64,000 nt of DNA from Deltaproteobacteria bacterium (GCA_017302835.1 JAFLCC010000007.1:1-64000); one strand, 5' to 3'; positions 8,712 through 17,800 are shown, numbered from the stretch's first letter. The notes: generated by a model not told the origin, from the letters alone. Translations and numbers: made by a program.

Positions 8712-9989
8712 ATGATTAATATAAATTATTGTTTTATGAGCTTTCTGTCAGGTAGACTGTGGATCTTGAAGACAACAACTAAAATTAAAAAATATCTAAA
8801 ATGGATCTTTTTAAGTTCTCTTTGTGGTCTGTTATCGGGGACGGCCACTTTTGTCTTTTTGCAAAGCCTTTCCTTTATCACTGACCTCCGAGAGAAAACT
8901 CCACTTCTTATTTTTGGATTGCCCTTTGCTGGATTACTTATCGGTTACCTTTATTTCTTAAGTGGTAACTCCACGACCAAAGGAACTAATTTGATTCTCG
9001 AAGAAATCCACGACCCAAAAAATGTGGTGCCCTTTCGCATGGCCCCTTTGATTTTCTTTTCTACCTTACTCACTCACTTATTTGGCGGCTCCGCAGGACG
9101 AGAAGGCACCGCTGTGCAGATTGGCTCTTCCTTATCGGATCAACTTTTTCATTTTTTTCGGATTTCTCAAGAGGAAAGAAAAATACTTCTCGTTGCCGGT
9201 GCCAGCGCCGGTTTTAGCGCCGCTATCGGAGCCCCCTTAGCCGGAATGATCTTTGGCATGGAGGTCATTCATCTTGGGAGACTCAAAATTTTTGCATGGA
9301 TTGAGTGCGCGGTGGCCTCTTATATCGCTTTTTACACGGCTTTTTTATTAGGAGCTCCCCATAGTCATTTTCCAAAATTAGAACTGATTGAATTCAACCT
9401 AAAAACTTTATTTTTTATCTTTTTTGCCGGAATGATCTTTGGCATCACCGCCAATTTTTTTTCAAAAATGACCCACTTTGTTGAATCTATTTTTAACAGA
9501 TGGGTGAAATACCCACCCTTAAAACCCTTTTATGCTGGAATTTTATTATCACTCTTGTTTTACTATGAAGGGTCCTATCGCTATTCAGGACTGGGCCTTC
9601 CCGTCATCCAAGAGTCTTTCACCAAACTTCTGACGATCCAAGATCCTCTTTTTAAATCCTTTTTTACGTCCTTAACTGTTGGTTCTGGATTTAAAGGGGG
9701 TGAATTTATTCCCTTAGTTTATATCGGTTCTACCTTAGGAAACGTTCTTTCGAACCTGCTTCCTGTTTCTTTTAAACTTCTTGCTTCCCTCGGTTTTGTT
9801 TCCGTTTTTGCAGGTGCTGCCAATACCCCACTCACCTGCACTCTTTTGGCTATTGAAATTTTTGGATATCAAATAACACCCTATGCCTTTGTGGCCTGCA
9901 TGATGAGTTATTATTTTTCTGGCAACAGAGGTATTTATAAAAGTCAAAAATTTCTCAATAAAAAATTCCCACTTTTTAATAAAAATTAA
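8712..9989 (+). CDS. CLC-family anion channel/antiporter, probably the fluoride-exporting (CLC-F) branch
   Basis: The protein has about ten to eleven membrane segments and the CLC signatures GGSAGREGTAVQIG (with the gating glutamate) and GSGFKGGEFIPL. The stretch GTNLILEEIHDPKNVVPFRMAPL before it, and the threonine after the glutamate instead of proline, match the EriC/CLC-F branch as I recall it, whose characterised members are F-/H+ antiporters giving fluoride resistance. No fluoride (crcB) riboswitch could be seen in the leader. The start is uncertain: 8712 (ATG), 8736 (ATG) or the TTG near 8766 are all possible, and none has a strong ribosome binding site except a loose AGGTAG for the TTG. 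Confidence 0.8.
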   Translation: MININYCFMSFLSGRLWILKTTTKIKKYLKWIFLSSLCGLLSGTATFVFLQSLSFITDLREKTPLLIFGLPFAGLLIGYLYFLSGNSTTKGTNLILEEIHDPKNVVPFRMAPLIFFSTLLTHLFGGSAGREGTAVQIGSSLSDQLFHFFRISQEERKILLVAGASAGFSAAIGAPLAGMIFGMEVIHLGRLKIFAWIECAVASYIAFYTAFLLGAPHSHFPKLELIEFNLKTLFFIFFAGMIFGITANFFSKMTHFVESIFNRWVKYPPLKPFYAGILLSLLFYYEGSYRYSGLGLPVIQESFTKLLTIQDPLFKSFFTSLTVGSGFKGGEFIPLVYIGSTLGNVLSNLLPVSFKLLASLGFVSVFAGAANTPLTCTLLAIEIFGYQITPYAFVACMMSYYFSGNRGIYKSQKFLNKKFPLFNKN

Positions 9990-10017
9990 TACACTTCTTT
10001 CACAACCAGGGCTGAAG

Positions 10018-11097
10018 TTACAAGGTGTTCACAGCATTGAGCTCTTTAAACGCTTGCTCAAGTCGAGTTACCATTGTGGCCTGGCCTGCGCGGAGCCAAA
10101 CCCTTGGATCATAGTATTTTTTATTTGGCTTATCCTCACCCTCGGGATTGCCAATTTGACCTTGTAAATAAGCTTGATTTTTTTTGTAGTATTCCATAAT
10201 CCCAGACCAGTTAGCCCATTGGGTATCGGTATCAATATTCATTTTCACAACACCGTAACTGATAGATTCTTTAATCTCTTCAGGAGTTGAACCGGAGCCC
10301 CCATGAAAAACAAAATTCAAAGAATTAACAGGCAAACGAAATTTATCTGATAAATATTTTTGAGAATCTCTTAAAATCGTTGGCATCAGTTTTACATTTC
10401 CTGGCTTATAAACGCCATGAACATTTCCAAAAGAAGCGGCAATCGTGAATCGAGGGCTAATTTTAATCAAGTGTTCGTAGGCATAGGCCACATCCGCAGG
10501 TTGAGTGTAGAGAGCTGAATGATCCATATGACTGTTGTCAACACCATCTTCCTCACCGCCGGTACAACCTAACTCAATCTCTAAGGTCATTCCCATTTTA
10601 GACATGCGGCTTAGATACTTCCCACAGATTTCTATATTTTCAGCTAAGCTTTCTTCTGAAAGATCCAACATGTGAGAACTAAACAAGGGCTTCCCTGTTT
10701 TTTCAAAGTGCTTTTCTCCAGCATCCAACAAACCATCAATCCAAGGTAAAAGTTTTTTCGCTGCATGATCGGTGTGAAGAATGACGGGGACACCATAATG
10801 AGGTGCTACGTTATGAACATGCAGAGCTCCAGAAATGGCTCCCAAAATAGCGGACTTCTGCCCTTCCAATTTTAGACCTTTACCCGCAACAAATTGCGCT
10901 CCTCCGTTTGAAAACTGAATGATCACTGGGGCTCTCACTTTAGCTGCGGCCTCAAGTGCTGCATTGGCCGAATCTGTTCCCACGACATTCACGGCAGGAA
11001 GAGCAAAATGATTTTTTTTACATTGAGAAAAAACAGTTTGAAGTTCTTCTCCTGTTAGGACTCCAGGCTTCACTAATTCTAATAATTTTTGCGACAT
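10018..11097 (-). CDS. fbaA: Class II fructose-1,6-bisphosphate aldolase
   Basis: This is the zinc-dependent aldolase that cleaves fructose-1,6-bisphosphate to DHAP and glyceraldehyde-3-phosphate in glycolysis. Its 359 residues equal the usual class IIA length. The motifs are present: VILHTDHAAKKLLPW (metal-binding His and catalytic Asp), GCTGGEEDGVDNSHMD, and HGGSGSTPEE for phosphate binding. The start is set at 11097 (MSQKLLELVKPGVL), which has AAGGAAA about 7 nt upstream. The longer open frame to 11130 would include that site. It is a single gene, convergent with the CLC gene. Confidence 0.95.
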   Translation of the reverse strand: MSQKLLELVKPGVLTGEELQTVFSQCKKNHFALPAVNVVGTDSANAALEAAAKVRAPVIIQFSNGGAQFVAGKGLKLEGQKSAILGAISGALHVHNVAPHYGVPVILHTDHAAKKLLPWIDGLLDAGEKHFEKTGKPLFSSHMLDLSEESLAENIEICGKYLSRMSKMGMTLEIELGCTGGEEDGVDNSHMDHSALYTQPADVAYAYEHLIKISPRFTIAASFGNVHGVYKPGNVKLMPTILRDSQKYLSDKFRLPVNSLNFVFHGGSGSTPEEIKESISYGVVKMNIDTDTQWANWSGIMEYYKKNQAYLQGQIGNPEGEDKPNKKYYDPRVWLRAGQATMVTRLEQAFKELNAVNTL

Positions 11098-11214
11098 AAA
11101 GATTTCCTTTTGAAAAGGTTGTTTAATCATATTTTATCCAACCTTACAAGGTTCAATACAAAGTTCAACTCGTAAAGTTATGGGGCTATTAAGAGCCTGT
11201 CCCCAAAAGGTCAA

Positions 11215-11841
11215 TTAATACTCGCAGGATAGGGATTTTTTATCTGTAGCCGCAATGGTGATCCGATCAAATTGACTTGCCAAATAAGTTCCCATAACAC
11301 TTTGATCTGCATCCTTATGTTTCAAACCGAGGACATGCCCCATTTCATGAATGAGCAAGGCTTCTAGATTTATTTTCGTTGAAGACTTATCTTGAAGAGT
11401 TAAATCATAAAATTTAAAATTCTTAGCATTGATGCGAATATCCGCCTCTTTGATCTCATCTCCAAGCCAGTAAACACTTGTCCTCGCCTGTTCCGTAGGT
11501 TTGTCTTCCTCCCATTCTCCATAAAAATAAATGACATTTTGCATGTCCTTAAAAGACAGAACGGGGCCTTTTTGAATGTCCTTGGTATCAACAGCAATAA
11601 CATTTTTTCCTAAAGCTTTATTCCATTTTTCGGCTGCAGAAGTAATAGACTCATAATAATTAGCAGGAACGGATTCATGCAATTTCATCACGATGGGAAT
11701 CTTACCTTTCCAAGAAATTCTTTCCCCATAAACATTTTGCACAAAGCCGCAATCCTCTTGGGGCTTTGGAGCACAGCCAGACAAGTAGGAAACAGCAACT
11801 GACAAAATGATAAATAAAATTAGTCTGAATAATGTTTTCAT
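11215..11841 (-). CDS. Matrixin-like zinc metalloprotease lipoprotein
   Basis: The signal peptide ends in the lipobox SYLSGC (C23), so the mature enzyme is lipid-anchored. The catalytic signature HEMGHVLGLKH (residues 165-175) gives the three zinc-binding histidines and the catalytic Glu of the M10/metzincin group. It is followed by a turn with a methionine (SVMGTY). The domain is only about 140 residues, as in bacterial matrixin-like proteases. It probably cleaves proteins at the cell surface, which could fit a predatory or proteolytic life style (inference). Confidence 0.8.
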   Translation of the reverse strand: MKTLFRLILFIILSVAVSYLSGCAPKPQEDCGFVQNVYGERISWKGKIPIVMKLHESVPANYYESITSAAEKWNKALGKNVIAVDTKDIQKGPVLSFKDMQNVIYFYGEWEEDKPTEQARTSVYWLGDEIKEADIRINAKNFKFYDLTLQDKSSTKINLEALLIHEMGHVLGLKHKDADQSVMGTYLASQFDRITIAATDKKSLSCEY

Positions 11842-12378
11842 ATCTCATTGTGATACCATGGCAAGTCGTAGGCCAAACAGTGAGTTATTTTGAGATTTTT
11901 TCATCTTATTGAAATTATTAATAAATTTAAGATTCTAAAGAAATATTTGCGAGACACTAATTACTGTCTCATTTCAAGAATACTCATTCAAAAAAAACAT
12001 CATCTCTGCAACTTATTAATATTACTGACTATTTAGCGTCTTAATATTAGACAACCATTATGAGACAATTTTTATACATAAAGTTCCTTTATGACTAATC
12101 AAATACTTCCTGTGGAGACAAAGCCACACCAATGTCGAGGGCTGGGCGCGGTGATCCTGATAGCTAAAGAGACACCAGCATAGATAACTTATTGATTTGA
12201 CTCTGTATAACTAGTTGGCAGGTGTCTTGCATTTATACATTGGCAAGACCCATCAGTTCCCCCAGTCATAACCGTGACGATCCCAAGGGTGTTGAACAAA
12301 ATGCCAATCAAAAAAGCCCATCTGGACCTAGAAGAGGATTAAAAAAATCCTCTCCTCCTGCCCTTTTCAAGAACGCCT
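11842..12378. other. 537-bp intergenic gap with a sigma-54-like promoter and hairpins
   Basis: The left 350 bp hold the presumed promoter of the metalloprotease gene and nothing else recognised. From 12216 a sigma-54-type promoter points right. A transcript from about 12242 would contain a perfect hairpin AGAGGATT/AATCCTCT (12333-12353) whose right arm continues into the pyrimidine-rich TCCTCTCCTCCTGCCC. That arm can also pair with GGAGAGGA further right, around 12389-12396. A 73-codon frame at 12222-12443 starts upstream of the predicted start site and is not convincing. A small RNA is possible, as described in the findings. Confidence 0.35.
12215..12232 (+). promoter_or_regulatory. Near-consensus sigma-54 (-24/-12) promoter
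   Basis: TTGGCAGGTGTCTTGCAT matches the sigma-54 consensus YTGGCACG-N4-TTGCW at nearly every defined position. TGGC (12216-12219) and TTGC (12227-12230) have the exact spacing. No convincing gene lies directly downstream. The next rightward gene starts at 12996. Confidence 0.5.
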
Positions 12379-12831
12379 TCAATCAGGGAGAGGAAGATAA
12401 TTTTCGCTGCCACTTTTTAGTGGCTCCTTACAAATGTTTCTAGAATGATTAAATTTAATAGTTAATTTTGACTTTTCATGTTTCATATATTTCCCGTCAC
12501 TTGAAAAAAAACCATTGAAAATAATTCTAGAAAATAAATTTAAACCGCAACTTTCAGAGTAATTGATATAATCTGATTTAATTCCTACTTTGTAACTGTT
12601 GTTCGTTTCTTTCTCCAAAGTGTTGATTGGAAGCAGGTCTTCAAAATCATCATTAAGTAAATATATTTTTTTAAATTCATTTTGATTTTTTTCAAGAAAA
12701 ATTTTACTAAAACAAATTTTTGCTGGCATGATCGATTGCATTGCTTCATTTTTCCAACAGGGAATGGACATGGAAGTTGTTTCAAAAAAACAACAGATAA
12801 TGACCACTTTTAAAAACAAAAAAGCCTTCAT
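12379..12831 (-). CDS. Small secreted protein of unknown function, 150 aa
   Basis: The ATG at 12831 is preceded by GGGGGAG about 8 nt upstream. The N-terminus (MKAFLFLKVVIICCFFETTSMS) is a signal-peptide-like hydrophobic segment. The mature part has several cysteines (IPCWK, KICFSK, SCGLN, NICKE). No family is recognised. It lies opposite the lipoprotein gene at 12996 and shares with it a divergent region containing a long perfect inverted repeat. Confidence 0.6.
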   Translation of the reverse strand: MKAFLFLKVVIICCFFETTSMSIPCWKNEAMQSIMPAKICFSKIFLEKNQNEFKKIYLLNDDFEDLLPINTLEKETNNSYKVGIKSDYINYSESCGLNLFSRIIFNGFFSSDGKYMKHEKSKLTIKFNHSRNICKEPLKSGSENYLPLPD

Positions 12832-12857
12832 AACTCATCTCCCCCAGTTATCTCAGA

Positions 12858-12890
12858 GCGTGTTTAAAAAGACTTTTTAAACACGCTTTT
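12858..12890 (+). terminator. Perfect GCGTGTTTAAAAAG inverted repeat with T-tail
   Basis: GCGTGTTTAAAAAG (12858-12871) and CTTTTTAAACACGC (12873-12886) form a perfect dyad followed by TTTT on the plus strand. The shape is that of an intrinsic terminator for rightward transcription, but it sits in a divergent promoter region where no annotated gene ends. It may terminate an antisense transcript or serve as an operator. Confidence 0.5.
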
Positions 12891-12995
12891 AGCAACTTAG
12901 TTTGTAACTAATCCTTTTTTAAAAAACGAACAAGTCTTTTATCTATTGACCTTATATTCTCCCTAGGTAAGCATACAGATAATGGAGATATTACA

Positions 12996-13586
12996 ATGGA
13001 AAAAATGTCAAAATGCAGTTCCCTAAGTCTTGTGATTTTTATGGGGCTTTTCGCTCTTAATCTAATTAATTGTAGCAGCAACCCAAATAAAGCAGAAAAA
13101 ATAAATACGGAAATTAAAAATCACGGTGATGTCACCGGGGATACCAAAGTAGGTATTAAAGACGGCAATATGGTAGTTCAAAAGAAAGTTCAAATGAATG
13201 AAGAATTACGTCGACTTCAATACGAAGTATATGAACTTGAAGATCGTGTCTATGGAAATCGAAAGTATGGGTCCCTAGGACTCTATGGAGTTTTAAGGGA
13301 ATGCCGTCTGGAAATTTCTGATCAAAAAAATGGTGGGGATGGCAAACTTAAATGGACCGAGCCTATGGACCGAATCACTGACAAAGAGGACGAGTACAAG
13401 GTTGGTCTTGACGAAAAAGATAAGCTTGTGGGCCTTTCAGAGGAATTTTTAAAAGATCGAATTGAAAGATTTAAAGGCTACAAGCAGGTGCTCATGAAGA
13501 GACAAGATGAGTACGAAGAAAAAGTACAAATTTGCAAAGCGGAATTAAAAGCTCAACAAAATCAAAATAAAAAACCTTCTGAATAA
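12996..13586 (+). CDS. Lipoprotein of unknown function, 196 aa
   Basis: The signal peptide runs to the lipobox ALNLINC, followed by SSNPNKAEK, so the product is lipid-anchored. GGAG at about 12983 provides the ribosome binding site. The mature protein is very hydrophilic and helical, with charged coiled-coil segments at residues about 70-90 (NEELRRLQYEVYELEDRVYG) and 150-190, and only two further cysteines. No enzymatic motif is visible. The pattern suggests a structural envelope lipoprotein (inference). Confidence 0.7.
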   Translation: MEKMSKCSSLSLVIFMGLFALNLINCSSNPNKAEKINTEIKNHGDVTGDTKVGIKDGNMVVQKKVQMNEELRRLQYEVYELEDRVYGNRKYGSLGLYGVLRECRLEISDQKNGGDGKLKWTEPMDRITDKEDEYKVGLDEKDKLVGLSEEFLKDRIERFKGYKQVLMKRQDEYEEKVQICKAELKAQQNQNKKPSE

Positions 13587-13710
13587 AAGCCCCTCAAGGC
13601 GCGCTTTTGAAAAGTCTTAAATCTTCGGTCTCGTCGGTTGGACTATTGTAACCCAAGTTGTCCTAAATAGTAATCCTAAAAACCAAGGTAAGATTCTTCA
13701 GCAAATAGGA

Positions 13711-15060
13711 CTATCTTCCTTTGCCAAAAAGAACGACTTGAATTGTTTTAAAGACGATTTGCAAATCCAAGAAGAAACTAAAATTTTTTATATAGTACAA
13801 ATCAAATTGAAGTTTTTGCTTGGAGTCCTCAATGCTAGCTCCATAGGGATACATGACTTGGGCCCAGCCAGTAATGCCGGGCCTCACTAGATGTCTCAAT
13901 CGATAAAATGGAATTTTTTCTTCTAATTCAATATTAAACTCAGGACGCTCTGGCCTGGGGCCTATAAAACTCATTTCCCCTTTCACCACATTCCACAATT
14001 GAGGTAACTCGTCAATCCGCGTGATCCTTAACCACTTTCCCACCCTGGTCACCCTAGAATCATTATTCTGGGCCCATTGCACCCCATTCACCTCAGCATT
14101 TTTGGCCATTGATCTCAATTTAAATATGGTGAATTCATGATCATTAAGACCGGTACGAATTTGTTTATAAAAAACACTTCCCGGAGACTCCAATTTTATC
14201 AAGATGGCCGCCAGAATAATTACCGGCCAGGACAGTAGCAACAACCCCAAAGCTAAAATCATATCACAAAGACGCTTAATTCTGAGCCCAAAAGGATTAT
14301 TAATTAGGGAAAAACCTTTTTCAAAAATAAACCATTCTTGATTTAAAAAATCGACAGGAACTTTTTTTTGCACTCCTTCAAAAAAATCATCTAAATTAAG
14401 GATGGAGGCTCCTGCAAATCTTGTTTTCATTAAAATATCTGAAAACCCTGTGTTCCAGTACTTTGAGGGCAAGGCCAGAATAATCGATGTCCAATCTTTA
14501 TTAATAATTTCGTTCAAGTCTCTTCCCGCCTGAATAGATCCCTTTTCTAAGGAAGGGACAAAGACGACAGACGCAAAGGAAAATTTATTTATGATTTCTT
14601 CGTTAATCAATTTTGTATAATCAGCATGGGCAATAAACAAGTATTTCAAATTAGAAATTTGAATTTTCAAACGGTTCCATAAAAGTCCTTTATACATTGA
14701 AGATAGAAACCAAAATATTATTAAGGTACCAAACAAGATACCTCTTCCAAAGATACCCGATCGTTCTTTACTCAGAATATAGTTGATTAACAAAACAATT
14801 AGAAGTGTTGAAAACACAGCAATAAATTGTCTTTTCATCAGAGTCGATAGTTTTTGCGTATCTAAATCAAAGGATCCAAATATATACAAAGAAGACAACA
14901 AGGTCATCGCCATAAACCAAAACCCAAGGGATTGTTCTAACTGGAAACCCCAATCAGAAAAACGAAGCCCATTAACCAAATGAGAGCTTGCAACGAAACT
15001 CAATAAATCAAAAAAAAGAACTGCCCCTTTATAACGAGGCGTTAATACCGGTTTCAACAT
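13711..15060 (-). CDS. Polyprenyl-phosphate sugar-1-phosphate transferase (WbaP/ExoY type)
   Basis: This membrane enzyme starts polysaccharide repeat-unit synthesis by moving a sugar-1-phosphate from a nucleotide sugar to undecaprenyl phosphate. The N-terminal third has four to five membrane helices. The middle (about 130-260) is a weakly conserved soluble domain. The last 190 residues are the bacterial sugar-transferase domain: KRLCDMILALGLLLLSWPVI, FKLRSM, TRIDELPQLWNVVKGEMSFIGPRPE and RPGITGWAQV. It lies in the same direction as, and 64 bp after, pspA. An O-antigen ligase-like gene and manC nearby point to capsule or exopolysaccharide synthesis. Confidence 0.9.
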   Translation of the reverse strand: MLKPVLTPRYKGAVLFFDLLSFVASSHLVNGLRFSDWGFQLEQSLGFWFMAMTLLSSLYIFGSFDLDTQKLSTLMKRQFIAVFSTLLIVLLINYILSKERSGIFGRGILFGTLIIFWFLSSMYKGLLWNRLKIQISNLKYLFIAHADYTKLINEEIINKFSFASVVFVPSLEKGSIQAGRDLNEIINKDWTSIILALPSKYWNTGFSDILMKTRFAGASILNLDDFFEGVQKKVPVDFLNQEWFIFEKGFSLINNPFGLRIKRLCDMILALGLLLLSWPVIILAAILIKLESPGSVFYKQIRTGLNDHEFTIFKLRSMAKNAEVNGVQWAQNNDSRVTRVGKWLRITRIDELPQLWNVVKGEMSFIGPRPERPEFNIELEEKIPFYRLRHLVRPGITGWAQVMYPYGASIEDSKQKLQFDLYYIKNFSFFLDLQIVFKTIQVVLFGKGR

Positions 15061-15124
15061 AGGGGAAGACTACACTTTTTTTGGAATTCTGAATAGATAT
15101 ATTTTCTTGCCAGATCTCGCGTTA

Positions 15125-15850
15125 CTAGCTCCCTACTTTTTTAACAGTAACGTCCTTGAGCGTGTCACTTTCAATTGTTGAATGGTAACCCACGCGTTTT
15201 TTAAGATCTTCCAATGCGACTGAAGACTTTTTAGATTTTATCAACTTATCAAATTCATCGTTAAGACTGCCTGAGTTTGACAAGGAACTCGTTGCTTCTG
15301 TTTGGGCCTGAAGCTCTATCACCTTGTCTTTGAGGGAATCCATCAGTTCTGAAGACTTTGATTGATTGGCAATGATATCTGTAATATTTTTTTGTGTTTG
15401 GGCTGTTTTGTATTGAGTCAAAACGATGTTATATTCTCGTTTCCTTTTTTCAATGGTTTCTTGGGTTTGCTCCAGCTGGGCTTTGAACTTTTCAACGATC
15501 TCCTTTTGTTTATCCCATTCACTTTTAAGTGCCAAGGCTTTAGCTTGAACTTGATCCCGCTTTTCTACTGCCTGTTGTGCCAATATTTCATTTTTGTGTT
15601 CTAAGGCCAAGACCGCTTTGTTTTCCCAATCTTTGGCTTCAAGCAACAGCTCTGTCACCTGGAGCTTCAGTTTTTTCTCATCAGCAATGACCCGAACCGT
15701 CGTCGCCTTTAATTCATTCATTTCACTATTTAATTTAGAAAGATAATTTTTTACTTTGTCTTCCGGGGTTTCCATGCCTTCGGTAAACATTTCTGTCCTA
15801 CCAAGAACAATATTCCATATCCGAGATAGTAATTGAGTTAAGCGATCCAT
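15125..15850 (-). CDS. pspA: PspA/IM30 (phage shock protein A) family protein
   Basis: PspA proteins are peripheral ESCRT-III-like membrane-repair factors that bind stressed inner membranes. The start at 15850 (MDRLTQLLSRIWNIVLG) gives the usual amphipathic N-terminal helix and has AGGGGAGAG upstream; a longer frame to 15889 is unlikely. The 241 residues are almost entirely coiled coil, with the family-typical KVKNYLSKLNSEMNELKATTVRVIADEKKL and ENKAVLALEHKNEILAQQAVEKRDQ. It follows two membrane-linked protein kinases by about 100 bp, which suggests that those kinases and PspA act in one envelope-stress circuit. Confidence 0.85.
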   Translation of the reverse strand: MDRLTQLLSRIWNIVLGRTEMFTEGMETPEDKVKNYLSKLNSEMNELKATTVRVIADEKKLKLQVTELLLEAKDWENKAVLALEHKNEILAQQAVEKRDQVQAKALALKSEWDKQKEIVEKFKAQLEQTQETIEKRKREYNIVLTQYKTAQTQKNITDIIANQSKSSELMDSLKDKVIELQAQTEATSSLSNSGSLNDEFDKLIKSKKSSVALEDLKKRVGYHSTIESDTLKDVTVKKVGS

Positions 15851-15948
15851 AATCTCTCCCCTTTTCATAGCATGATACAACTTCATCAAGAGTGACGCCT
15901 AAGCCTCACCCCTGCGACTTCATCGGTTTCTTCTTAAAATACTTAACC

Positions 15949-17787
15949 CTATCCTGCTTTACGATTTAATGGGTCCCCAAAAAATTCTAAATTCTGCGTC
16001 CAGGACTTTATAGACTTTTTTTGAAGATCCATTTCACTTAAATAATTTAACAAAAAGTTGTAAAAGTCCTGATTTTCTTCTCGCAACCTACGGTAATCAT
16101 AATAAAGGCTCGTCGTTTTTCCTTTTTCATGAATAAGTCCTTCCAGCTTTATAAAATCCTTTTCATTTTTTATTTGAACGGCCAGTGATTCCATTTTTTT
16201 CTTAAGCCCAACAAGATCTTCATTTTGCAACCGTTCAAAAACAAAATTTCGAGAGAGAGAAAGATCCAGAAGTTTTTCGGTGAAACTAACCAGCTCCTTT
16301 GTCATTTCCGAATGAGTGCCGACTAAAGTCTCGATCGTTTTCACCTGATTCAAGAGTATTTGACCTAAAATGGCTCTTAACTTCTGATCTTTTATTTCTG
16401 GAAGCTTTAATAACATGCGCGACAGATCAAGATCAGAATTAGGTTTCAACTTGCGATTAAAACTTGAAATCAGCGGAATCGTTCTTTTTAAGTAAAAGGC
16501 ATAGAGACCAACCTCACAAAGCAAAACGATAAAAATTTTAACAACGAGACTGACTTCAAAAACAAAAATGGGCAAAAATAGAAAAAGTGCAAGAAGAAAA
16601 TACATTTGTGGTAGCTGAAATTCTGTGGGTAACTTATTCGTAATTTGAATTTCCACGGGGTAAGCTAAAAACTCGTTCTTCAACACCATTGCTGACTTGG
16701 GATCTACGTTTTTCACCAATAATACAGGTAATTTCTGAAGTTTTTTTTCTAGTTCCACATTGTTTATTTGAGGGTACAATCGAAATAAAACTTTTTTCAT
16801 GACTTCGGTGTTATCAAAGGACTTTATAATCAAAGAGGCCACTCCAGGACTCAATGACTCCAAAGACATTTTTCCACAGTTATAGCAAAAATTAGCTCCC
16901 AGTAAAAAATGGGTTTTACAATTCAAACAAACAGGTGCTTCTGTCTTATTGAATACGTTAATCTGTTTTTTACTTAGAAAGTCTTCTTGGATCTCTCGAA
17001 TATTTTGATAACGATAATCCGGGTCGACATGGAGACATTTTTGTACTAAATTTAACCATACCGTAGGCGTATCTGGACGCAATTCCTTCAATTCTTTAAT
17101 TTCACCTTTAATTTTTCGACTAAAAATTTGATGCAAACTAGACGAATGAAACGGCGACCGTGATGAAATCATCTCATATAAAACGCAGCCCAAGGAATAC
17201 ACATCCGCTCGAAGATCCACATGGGAAGAAGAAAAACATTCCGGAGCTAAATATTCCGGTGTTCCCAGAATAGTCCCTGTTTTGGTAAGATCATCCATTG
17301 TCGTCATTCGTGAAATTCCAAAATCTAACAGTCGAATGTCTAAGCTTTGATTGACTAAAATATTTTGAGGTTTCAAATCGCGATGAACAACTCCCTTTTC
17401 ATGACAACAAATTAGCGTGTCTAAAATTTGGCTGGTGATTTTATCTATAGATGACCACGAAAGAATTCCTGATCTAGCAATCAGAGATTTTAAATTTTCT
17501 CCATCAAATTTTTCAATGACCAAAAATTTTGCGTCACCTTCCACCATCCCCGATTCAGGAGAGAGATAAGAATTAAAAATCTTGATAATATGTGGATGAT
17601 TCATCTGGGATAGAATCTCAGCCTCACGTTTAAACCGTTCAACTTGAGTGAGATCTTGATTAATCAATGGATCAAAAGTTTTCAGCGCCACTATCTGTTT
17701 CGTTACTTCATCCATGGCTTCATAAACAATCGAAGTATGACCACGCCCCAGTTCTTTTAAGACGTGATATCTATTGGCTAATTTCAT
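15949..17787 (-). CDS. Ser/Thr protein kinase with zinc ribbon and two membrane helices, 612 aa
   Basis: The ATG at 17787 begins 14 bp after the preceding kinase's stop codon and has GAGG 10 nt upstream. The open frame reaches back to 17886 but would overlap that gene. The kinase domain (about 7-265) is complete: LGRGHTSIVYEA, ATP-binding Lys36, HRDLKPQN (135-142), DFG (155-157) and GTPEYLAPE. A C-x2-C...C-x2-C zinc ribbon follows (CLNC, CYNC), then two adjacent hydrophobic helices and a helical C-terminal tail. It has the same architecture as its upstream neighbour, so the two probably arose by duplication. Confidence 0.85.
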   Translation of the reverse strand: MKLANRYHVLKELGRGHTSIVYEAMDEVTKQIVALKTFDPLINQDLTQVERFKREAEILSQMNHPHIIKIFNSYLSPESGMVEGDAKFLVIEKFDGENLKSLIARSGILSWSSIDKITSQILDTLICCHEKGVVHRDLKPQNILVNQSLDIRLLDFGISRMTTMDDLTKTGTILGTPEYLAPECFSSSHVDLRADVYSLGCVLYEMISSRSPFHSSSLHQIFSRKIKGEIKELKELRPDTPTVWLNLVQKCLHVDPDYRYQNIREIQEDFLSKKQINVFNKTEAPVCLNCKTHFLLGANFCYNCGKMSLESLSPGVASLIIKSFDNTEVMKKVLFRLYPQINNVELEKKLQKLPVLLVKNVDPKSAMVLKNEFLAYPVEIQITNKLPTEFQLPQMYFLLALFLFLPIFVFEVSLVVKIFIVLLCEVGLYAFYLKRTIPLISSFNRKLKPNSDLDLSRMLLKLPEIKDQKLRAILGQILLNQVKTIETLVGTHSEMTKELVSFTEKLLDLSLSRNFVFERLQNEDLVGLKKKMESLAVQIKNEKDFIKLEGLIHEKGKTTSLYYDYRRLREENQDFYNFLLNYLSEMDLQKKSIKSWTQNLEFFGDPLNRKAG

Positions 17788-17800
17788 GCGTTGGAAAACC

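Noticed and set aside
8600-8712. Search for a fluoride riboswitch before the CLC gene
   Set aside because: No segment matched the crcB motif by eye.
12222-12443. A 73-codon rightward frame starting with GTG
   Set aside because: Its start lies inside the sigma-54-like promoter, its composition is not protein-like, and it overlaps the end of the opposite-strand gene.
12720-12745. A second TGGC...TTGC match
   Set aside because: Spacing is one base too long for sigma-54 and it lies inside a coding region on the other strand.
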